A stretch of 7,544 nt of DNA from Candidatus Poribacteria bacterium. GTDB taxonomy: Bacteria; Poribacteria; WGA-4E; WGA-3G. Made by a program: the position numbers and the translations under genes. The stretch is taken from positions 1-7,544 of the forward strand of contig VYFM01000139.1 in NCBI GenBank assembly GCA_009842375.1. Reading direction: 5' to 3'. Within the stretch, counting starts at the first letter, position 1. Each line of letters opens with the position of its first letter. The notes beneath the pieces were generated by a model that had not been told where the DNA came from, did not search any database, and saw nothing but the letters and a program-made list of their open reading frames with translations. Below, piece by piece: positions 1-4,447 of this stretch.

Positions 1-125
1 TTTCTCTGATTTTCTGTGATCGCTTTCAATGGATAGATGGTAATCTTATGAAGAGGGTGTAAGATGCGAAGACTCTAAAATCCGCGTTCATCCGCGTTCA
101 TCCGCGCAATCCGTGATCCCGACAA
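1..125. repeat. Family A MITE-like repeat, copy 1 (left part outside window)
   Basis: Positions 1-80 match the interior of the complete copy at 3677-3846 with only about four mismatches. Positions 81-125 are its right arm. Compared with copy 2, this arm has an extra 10-bp unit (TCCGCGTTCA twice in a row) and lacks one CCGTGTCAT-type unit, so the arms vary by whole units. The left arm lies before the window. No open reading frame is credible here. Confidence 0.75.
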
Positions 126-148
126 CATCCGCCATCCGCGTCATCCGA

Positions 149-326
149 CATAACTGTCTGAATCGCGGATGACACGGAGAAACGCGGAGGACGCGGTTTT
201 GAGTTTGCGTCTCCTAAATCCCTTTGAAAAAATCAACTCTAATCCTATGAAAATGACCTTGAAAGAGCAAGAACACTTCCGCGTTCATCCGTGTCATCCG
301 TGTCATCCGCGATTCAGACAGTTATG
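149..326. mobile_element. Family B MITE-like element, copy 1 (178 bp)
   Basis: The first 30 bp (149-178) are the exact reverse complement of the last 30 bp (297-326), and degenerate arm sequence extends inward to 196 and 279. With a one-base bulge the pairing extends outward to 144-330. The 82-bp interior (197-278) matches the interior of copy 3 (7366-7447) with about six mismatches and no gaps. The element has no coding capacity, so if mobile it would depend on an enzyme encoded elsewhere. No clear target-site duplication is visible. The arms could form a long hairpin in single-stranded DNA or RNA. Confidence 0.7.
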
Positions 327-331
327 CGGAC

Positions 332-348
332 GGCATGCAGTGCATGCC
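332..348. repeat. Perfect 8-bp palindrome GGCATGCA-g-TGCATGCC
   Basis: The two 8-bp arms are perfectly complementary around a single central base. It lies six bases after the end of family B copy 1. The same palindrome, with one change, sits at the same distance from copy 3 (7501-7517), so it travels as part of the composite block. Function unknown. Confidence 0.6.
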
Positions 349-355
349 TGCTACC

Positions 356-388
356 ATGTCGGAGGTCGCTACGCTCGCTCCGACCTAC
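356..388. repeat. GTCGGAG/CTCCGAC hairpin repeat, copy 1
   Basis: A 7-bp stem (358-364 with 378-384) encloses a 13-nt loop. The 33 bases at 356-388 are identical to 4010-4042, and a copy cut by the window end starts at 7525. All three copies follow family B material. It is a dispersed hairpin repeat of unknown function. Confidence 0.7.
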
Positions 389-398
389 GGAAAATGCA

Positions 399-415
399 GG
401 CGGGGAGACCCCGCC
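399..415 (-). terminator. Possible terminator or mRNA-stabilising hairpin after the WD40 gene
   Basis: GGCGGGG (399-405) pairs perfectly with CCCCGCC (409-415) across a 3-nt loop. It begins 16 nt after the TAA stop of the WD40 gene and, on the minus strand, is followed by TGCATTTTCC. The T run is short, so intrinsic termination is plausible but not clear. It may simply be another dispersed GC-rich hairpin repeat. Confidence 0.4.
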
Positions 416-431
416 CCTACGATTATGCCTG

Positions 432-720
432 TTACTTTTGTATCAGCATTTTGCGGGTGGCGGTGAAGGTCCCTGCGGTGAGGGTGTAGAAGTAGATGCC
501 ACTTGCTACGGGTTCGTCTGTTTTGTTTCTACCGTCCCAATGGGCGGCTTGGGTGCGGTGCTGGTAGATGCCAACAGCTTGATGTCCTAAGTCTAAGGTG
601 CGAATTAGTTTGCCGTCTGATGTATAGATGTCTATACGCACATCGGATGGACTTGATAACTGATAGGGTAGCCACGTCTCTGGATTGAAAGGGTTTGGAT
701 AGTTGGGAAGCAAGGCGGTT
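432..720 (-). repeat. 289-bp C-terminal module, nearly identical to 4159-4447
   Basis: This segment encodes the end of the WD40 protein from just before the YPNPFNP motif to the stop. It aligns without gaps to the end of the metallopeptidase gene with about 18 mismatches counted by hand (about 94% identity), including many identical third-codon positions. The upstream halves of the two genes are unrelated. This suggests recent duplication or gene conversion of the sorting-type module. Confidence 0.85.
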
Positions 721-3515
721 TCCTTCGGTGTCAAGTTCCGCAAGAGTTGTTCTAAGACTAAGATACCTCGCTGGAATGCAGGATCGGGTAGGTTGAGTTC
801 CCGTGCTTCCTGTAGCCATGCTTCTACCGTTGCGCGTGTGGGTAGGTCGCGATCCCATAGGGTTGGTGCAGCTGCATCCGCACTGCCAATTGCTGCGGCA
901 ACCAACGCTAAATCAACGATATTGACGACTCCATCGTTGTTGATGTCTGCTTCATGTCTCCCTATCTTACCGATGTTTGAGGCAACATAATTTAAGTCTA
1001 AAATGTCAACCACGCCGTCCCTATTCACATCAGCGGGTGCTAAGGCTGGGGCGGTAATCTGTGTGGACGCGACAATTTGCGGTGTTGTGCTGTTGCCGTA
1101 AAGGTCGGTGAGGATCACATCTGAGAGGGTTATAGCGGAGTCGTTGACAGTGATAACCTCAAAGGTAATCGTGGCGAGTGTGCCGTCATCGTAGGCGACC
1201 TCAGCGAAGGAGGTTGCACCAAGCGTTACGGAAGATCGCGACCGGGAGGTCGCTCCTACAGAAGAAGAGGGGTGCGATTCGGAGGTCGTTCCTTCAGAAA
1301 CGATAGGATCAATGACATAAGCGGTGGGTGACAGATAATCACCTTTGGCACTGTCAACATAACGGAGTGCGGTCCCATCGTAATTCACGGTGGCTTGATA
1401 CCCTGCCACGTTTTGCCCGTTGGCGATATTCAGAGAAAGGGTGAGGTATCCACCTTTCAACGGGGACACAAGGGTATCGGGTGAAAGACCGACTGCGGTG
1501 TCTGATGGCAGGCGAACCGTGATGTCCCACACAAAGATTGCACCCCAAGAGGTTCCAGTCGCCAGTGTGGTGCCCTTAGAATCAAACACGGGACTGCCGG
1601 TTCCAATTACTGAGTATGTGCTAAGTAGCCTGCCCGTTTTAACATCCAAGAGACGGATTATGCCATCTCTATTGATACTCACAAGGGTCGTGCCACTCGG
1701 ATTTAACCTAACACTATAAATGCCCTCTACATAGTTGGACAGTAAGAGTTTCGGTGTGTCGTCTGTAATATCCCACAGTTCCATGATGTCCAAATCCTCG
1801 CCGTGTATGTCATAATCTGTGCCTGTTGCGAGTATCTTTCCGTCAGGCGTGAAGGAGATACTATTGACCTGTATCTGCCCCAGCTGTCTTTGGAGGAAAC
1901 GTAGATGCTGACCCGTTTCAGCATCCCAGAAACGGATTGTCCGATCAGAATTGGAACTGAACCACGTTTGACTATAACTGACCAGCATTTTACCATCATG
2001 ACTGTATCTGATAGAGTAGACAGGACTCACATGCCGTGTTGGGTGGAACTCAAGTGGTTTATCAGCGTTAGGCTGTGCTATATGAGCAAAGATCGCCTTT
2101 AGTTCCGCACCTGTTGCTACATCAAACTGACGGATTGTAGAATCTCGCTTGAAATCTTGAGACTGATACGCTCCATAGGTGATAGCACACGCGACGGTGC
2201 TGCCATCCGGACTGAACGCAACGGATTCCACATCTCCGTCCACAGTGATGAGTGTGGCTCGTTCTGTGCCTGTGTCGGCATCCCATAACCGCAATGTGCC
2301 GTCATTGCTACCGCTTGCGAATAGGTTGTTGTTCACCGGACTGAAGGCGACGGTGTTGATCAAGTCCGTATGTCCTGTGAAGTTATGTAGCCGGTTTCCG
2401 CTGTTCAAGTCCCATAAAGTCAGTGACCGGTTGACATCATTAGTTACGAGCGTGTCCCCGTCTGGACTGATGGCGACGCTCCGTGTCGCGAGGTAATTGT
2501 GTCCAGTGATGATGTGCTCCTTCGACCCCGATACAACATCCCACACATGTATCCTTCCTTCAAGACCGTGACTGAGTAAAGTCAGACTATCCGGACTAAA
2601 TGTGAGGTTCCACATATAATTCGGGTCGTTATTGATGAGACGTTGTAAGTTGAGGGTTGCCACATCATACAGGCGCGTGGTCATATCTCTATTGGCAGTT
2701 GCGAAGTATTTGCCATCGGGGCTGTATGCGAGGGCGTAGACGCTGCTTGGGTGCTTTTGGATGAGGTGAGCTTCGTGGTCTGTGCCATCTTGGTGTGTAA
2801 CGGCAGTTTCGACATCCCATAAGCGAAAGGAACGGTCATAACTTGCACTTGCGATTGTTTTGCCATCGGGACTAAAGGCAATACTCGGAACGCCGCTCGT
2901 ATGTCCTGACAGGCTCCGTAGGTGGTTACCGGTATGTGGGTCGTATAGTTGGATGGTTGTATCGGTGCTTGAACTTGCTAATAAATTGCCATCGGGACTA
3001 AAGTCGATAGTAAAGACTGAGTTCGTGTGGATGTTGTATGCGTGGAGTTGCTGTCTGGTTTCTGCATCCCACACCTGCACGCCACCGCGACTATCCGCGC
3101 TTGCGAATGTCTTGCCGTCGGGACTAAAGGCAACATCGGAGATGTAGGCTTGGTTGTGTTCGTAGAACTTGTGTAGTTGCTTGCCAGTGTCGGCATCCCA
3201 TATACAGAGGGACTTTTCATCTATGTCGCTGACGAGGTGCTTACCATTGGGACTGTAGTCGAGTTCTCTGATTCGGGTGTTTCCGTCTGTGAGTAGGTTG
3301 TGTTCCTCCCATGTGTGCGTGTCGTATATCCAAATGCCGATACCTGTTGCGACTGCGAGTTTTGTGCCGTCCGGAGAATATGCCATGTCATATATGGAGC
3401 CTTTTCCGAACCGCATTTTGGCACCATCGGGTAGCTGCCATTGGGGTGAGTCTTGGGCAAAACCGAGGGATATGATGGTGAGCGATATGATGATTGAATA
3501 TGTGATGCTTCGCAT
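432..3515 (-). CDS. Secreted 14-blade WD40 protein with cohesin-like, dockerin and YPNPFNP C-terminal sorting-type module
   Basis: The product is 1027 aa. Residues 1-20 form a signal peptide (basic start, hydrophobic core, cleavage likely after GFA). Residues 37-672 hold 14 WD40-like blades, recognised by repeated 'SPDGK' turns and WD/YD/FD strand ends; 14 suggests two seven-bladed propellers. Residues 673-827 resemble a cohesin (VAGYQATVNYDGTALRYV, later TLGATSF and DGTLATITFEV). Residues 828-878 are a dockerin with two calcium loops (DVNRDGVVDILD and DINNDGVVNIVD). A helical linker follows, then LLPNYPNPFNPETW at 936-948 and a FlgD/Por-tail-like beta domain ending ATRKMLIQK. The propellers probably bind proteins or glycans; no catalytic residues are visible. 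Blades 5 and 10 carry longer loops. The cohesin-like domain has a Ser-rich insert at about 740-762 that coincides with a genomic hairpin repeat. The ATG at 3515 is chosen for its signal peptide and a GGAG 10 nt upstream; the stop is TAA. The gene is monocistronic and flanked by repeats. Domain calls are by eye; the ligand is unknown. Confidence 0.93.
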   Translation of the reverse strand: MRSITYSIIISLTIISLGFAQDSPQWQLPDGAKMRFGKGSIYDMAYSPDGTKLAVATGIGIWIYDTHTWEEHNLLTDGNTRIRELDYSPNGKHLVSDIDEKSLCIWDADTGKQLHKFYEHNQAYISDVAFSPDGKTFASADSRGGVQVWDAETRQQLHAYNIHTNSVFTIDFSPDGNLLASSSTDTTIQLYDPHTGNHLRSLSGHTSGVPSIAFSPDGKTIASASYDRSFRLWDVETAVTHQDGTDHEAHLIQKHPSSVYALAYSPDGKYFATANRDMTTRLYDVATLNLQRLINNDPNYMWNLTFSPDSLTLLSHGLEGRIHVWDVVSGSKEHIITGHNYLATRSVAISPDGDTLVTNDVNRSLTLWDLNSGNRLHNFTGHTDLINTVAFSPVNNNLFASGSNDGTLRLWDADTGTERATLITVDGDVESVAFSPDGSTVACAITYGAYQSQDFKRDSTIRQFDVATGAELKAIFAHIAQPNADKPLEFHPTRHVSPVYSIRYSHDGKMLVSYSQTWFSSNSDRTIRFWDAETGQHLRFLQRQLGQIQVNSISFTPDGKILATGTDYDIHGEDLDIMELWDITDDTPKLLLSNYVEGIYSVRLNPSGTTLVSINRDGIIRLLDVKTGRLLSTYSVIGTGSPVFDSKGTTLATGTSWGAIFVWDITVRLPSDTAVGLSPDTLVSPLKGGYLTLSLNIANGQNVAGYQATVNYDGTALRYVDSAKGDYLSPTAYVIDPIVSEGTTSESHPSSSVGATSRSRSSVTLGATSFAEVAYDDGTLATITFEVITVNDSAITLSDVILTDLYGNSTTPQIVASTQITAPALAPADVNRDGVVDILDLNYVASNIGKIGRHEADINNDGVVNIVDLALVAAAIGSADAAAPTLWDRDLPTRATVEAWLQEARELNLPDPAFQRGILVLEQLLRNLTPKETALLPNYPNPFNPETWLPYQLSSPSDVRIDIYTSDGKLIRTLDLGHQAVGIYQHRTQAAHWDGRNKTDEPVASGIYFYTLTAGTFTATRKMLIQK
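1234..1293. repeat. Two tandem hairpin-repeat copies inside the cohesin-like coding region
   Basis: Positions 1238-1253 form GCGACC-GGGA-GGTCGC, a perfect 6-bp stem followed by TCCTAC. A diverged second copy (GCGATTCGGAGGTCGTTCC) lies at 1274-1292 and differs from the first at four positions. Both resemble the GGAGGTCGCT core of the intergenic hairpins at 356-388 and 4010-4042. In the gene they are read in frame as part of a Ser/Thr/Arg-rich stretch around residues 742-762, between two predicted cohesin strands. Confidence 0.6.
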
Positions 3516-3525
3516 GGTTTTGTTT

Positions 3526-3529
3526 CTCC
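3526..3529 (-). promoter_or_regulatory. Ribosome binding site of the WD40 gene
   Basis: GGAG on the minus strand lies 10 nt before the ATG at 3513-3515. It supports this start, which also gives a proper signal peptide. Confidence 0.6.
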
Positions 3530-3660
3530 GTGTGTCAGTTTTTGTTGTGTGTTAGAGCAATTTGTGTGCCAGTTTTTTGTGTGTGATGGGTTGTTTGCTG
3601 CACGTTTTGGTGCATGGGTTGTTTGTTGTTGCACATTTTGGTGCATGGGTGCTGCGGTGT
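3530..3660 (-). promoter_or_regulatory. CA-rich leader of the WD40 gene with a duplicated small hairpin
   Basis: On the minus strand this stretch is strongly A/C-biased and poor in T and G outside two short hairpins. It includes an imperfect tandem duplication (3591-3618 and 3619-3649, 28 and 31 bp). Each copy carries a TGCAC...GTGCA stem, and each ends in GTGCATGGG as read on the plus strand. An unstructured CA-rich leader can favour translation initiation. I found no confident -35/-10 pair here. Confidence 0.45.
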
Positions 3661-3676
3661 CGGGTTTCGCGGGTTA

Positions 3677-3846
3677 TTGTCTGAATCGCGGATTACACAG
3701 ATTACGCGGATGGACGCGGTTGTTTCTCTGATTTTCTGTGATCGCTTTCAATGGATGGATGCTTATCTTATGAAGAGAGTGTAAGATGCGAAGACTCTAA
3801 AATCCGCGTTCATCCGCGCAATCCGTGTCATCCGTGATTCAGACAA
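3677..3846. mobile_element. Family A MITE-like element, copy 2 (complete, 170 bp)
   Basis: The left arm 3677-3720 and the reverse complement of the right arm 3803-3846 match at 38 of 44 positions, starting with TTGTCTGAATC. The interior 3721-3802 matches positions 1-80 closely. The arms are strings of 9-10 bp units of the TCCGCGTCA type. No reading frame or transposase is present. A 23-bp spacer identical to 126-148 joins it to family B copy 2, so A+B is a conserved composite. Confidence 0.7.
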
Positions 3847-3869
3847 CATCCGCCATCCGCGTCATCCGA

Positions 3870-3967
3870 CATAACTGTCTGAATCGCGGATGACACGGAG
3901 AAACGCGGAGGACGCGGTTTTGAGTTTGTGTCTCCTAAATCCCTTTGAAAAGACAAGTTCTAATCCT
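3870..3967. repeat. Family B remnant, copy 2 (right end missing)
   Basis: The left arm and about the first 50 bp of interior match copy 1 closely, including the 30-bp terminus. After CTAATCCT at 3960-3967 the sequence switches abruptly to a different hairpin repeat, and the right arm is absent. It is a truncated copy, probably left by insertion of a hairpin repeat or by recombination between repeats. Confidence 0.65.
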
Positions 3968-3974
3968 CACGTAG

Positions 3975-4007
3975 GTCGGGTAGAGGAACGAAACCCGACG
4001 GACGAAG
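3975..4007. repeat. GTCGGGT/ACCCGAC stem-loop plus GGACGAAG flank, copy 1
   Basis: A 7-bp perfect stem (3975-3981 with 3993-3999) encloses an 11-nt loop, AGAGGAACGAA, and is followed by GGACGAAG. A second copy at 4062-4094 has the same stem and flank but a loop in the opposite orientation. Confidence 0.6.
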
Positions 4008-4009
4008 AG

Positions 4010-4042
4010 ATGTCGGAGGTCGCTACGCTCGCTCCGACCTAC
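4010..4042. repeat. GTCGGAG/CTCCGAC hairpin repeat, copy 2
   Basis: All 33 bases are identical to 356-388. Here it lies between the two GTCGGGT stem-loops rather than after the palindrome seen in block 1. Confidence 0.7.
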
Positions 4043-4061
4043 AAGAGCTGACAATCAAGGT

Positions 4062-4094
4062 GTCGGGTTTCGGGACTCTACCCAACGGACGAAG
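4062..4094. repeat. GTCGGGT/ACCCAAC stem-loop plus GGACGAAG flank, copy 2 (loop inverted)
   Basis: The stem is 4062-4068 with 4080-4086, and the loop TTCGGGACTCT is also 11 nt. That loop resembles the reverse complement of the loop at 3982-3992 (TTCGTTCCTCT), while the downstream GGACGAAG is on the same side in both copies. Confidence 0.55.
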
Positions 4095-4104
4095 CGGTGT
4101 GTTT

Positions 4105-4126
4105 GCACAAACTGGAAAGTTTGTGC
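4105..4126 (-). terminator. Perfect 9-bp hairpin downstream of the metallopeptidase gene
   Basis: GCACAAACT (4105-4113) pairs perfectly with AGTTTGTGC (4118-4126) across a GGAA loop (TTCC on the minus strand). It lies 32 nt after the TAG stop. No T run follows on the minus strand, so it is more likely an mRNA 3'-end stabiliser or a dispersed repeat than a classical terminator. Confidence 0.35.
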
Positions 4127-4140
4127 TACAAAGAGGGACG

Positions 4141-4159
4141 GCACGCGGGGCGGGCGTGC
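4141..4159. repeat. Short hairpin abutting the metallopeptidase stop codon
   Basis: GCACGC (4141-4146) pairs with GCGTGC (4154-4159) across a GC-rich 7-nt loop. The stem overlaps the last base of the TAG stop codon, so repeat DNA reaches right up to the coding end. Confidence 0.35.
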
Positions 4160-4447
4160 TACTTTTGTATCAGCATTTTGCGGGTGGCGGTGAAGGTCCC
4201 TGCGGTGAGGGTGTAGAAGTAGATGCCACTGGCTACGGGTTCTCCTGTTTGGTTTTTACCGTCCCAATGGGCGGCTTGGGTGCGGTGCTGGTAGATGCCA
4301 ACGGGTTGATGTCCTAAGTCTAAGGTGCGAATGCGTTTGCCGTCTGATGTGTAGATGTCTATACGCACATCGGATGGAGTTGCTAACTGATAGGGTAGCC
4401 ACGTCTCAGGATTGAAAGGGTTTGGGTAGTTGGGTAACAAGGCAGTT
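4159..4447 (-). repeat. 289-bp C-terminal module, nearly identical to 432-720
   Basis: This is the partner of the segment at the end of the WD40 gene. The alignment is gapless (constant offset of 3727), with about 18 differences. The similarity drops sharply upstream, within the helical linker before the YPNPFNP motif. Confidence 0.85.

Noticed and set aside
76..330. Short regularly repeated units suggesting a CRISPR array
   Set aside because: The units are only 9-10 bp, degenerate and contiguous, without unique spacers of constant length, and they form inverted arms. No cas gene is present.
144..330. Target-site duplication at the ends of family B copy 1
   Set aside because: The flanks TCCG and CGGA extend the inverted repeat rather than forming a direct duplication, so insertion boundaries cannot be set from this window.
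291..590. Plus-strand open frame of 99 codons, resembling another plus-strand frame at 4060-4317
   Set aside because: The two resemble each other only because they are antisense to the near-identical ends of the two real genes. They start in repeat DNA and show no recognisable domain.
3221..3646. Minus-strand frame of 141 codons beginning in the CA-rich leader
   Set aside because: It overlaps the WD40 gene out of frame, and its repeated Gln/Asn/His/Thr residues come from the leader duplication. No domain or ribosome binding site supports it.
3745..3800. Weak promoter-like pair in family A copy 2 on the minus strand (TTCGCA, 16 bp, TAAGAT)
   Set aside because: Each box matches consensus at only four of six bases, and it lies about 240 bp from the WD40 start. 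It was not strong enough to annotate.
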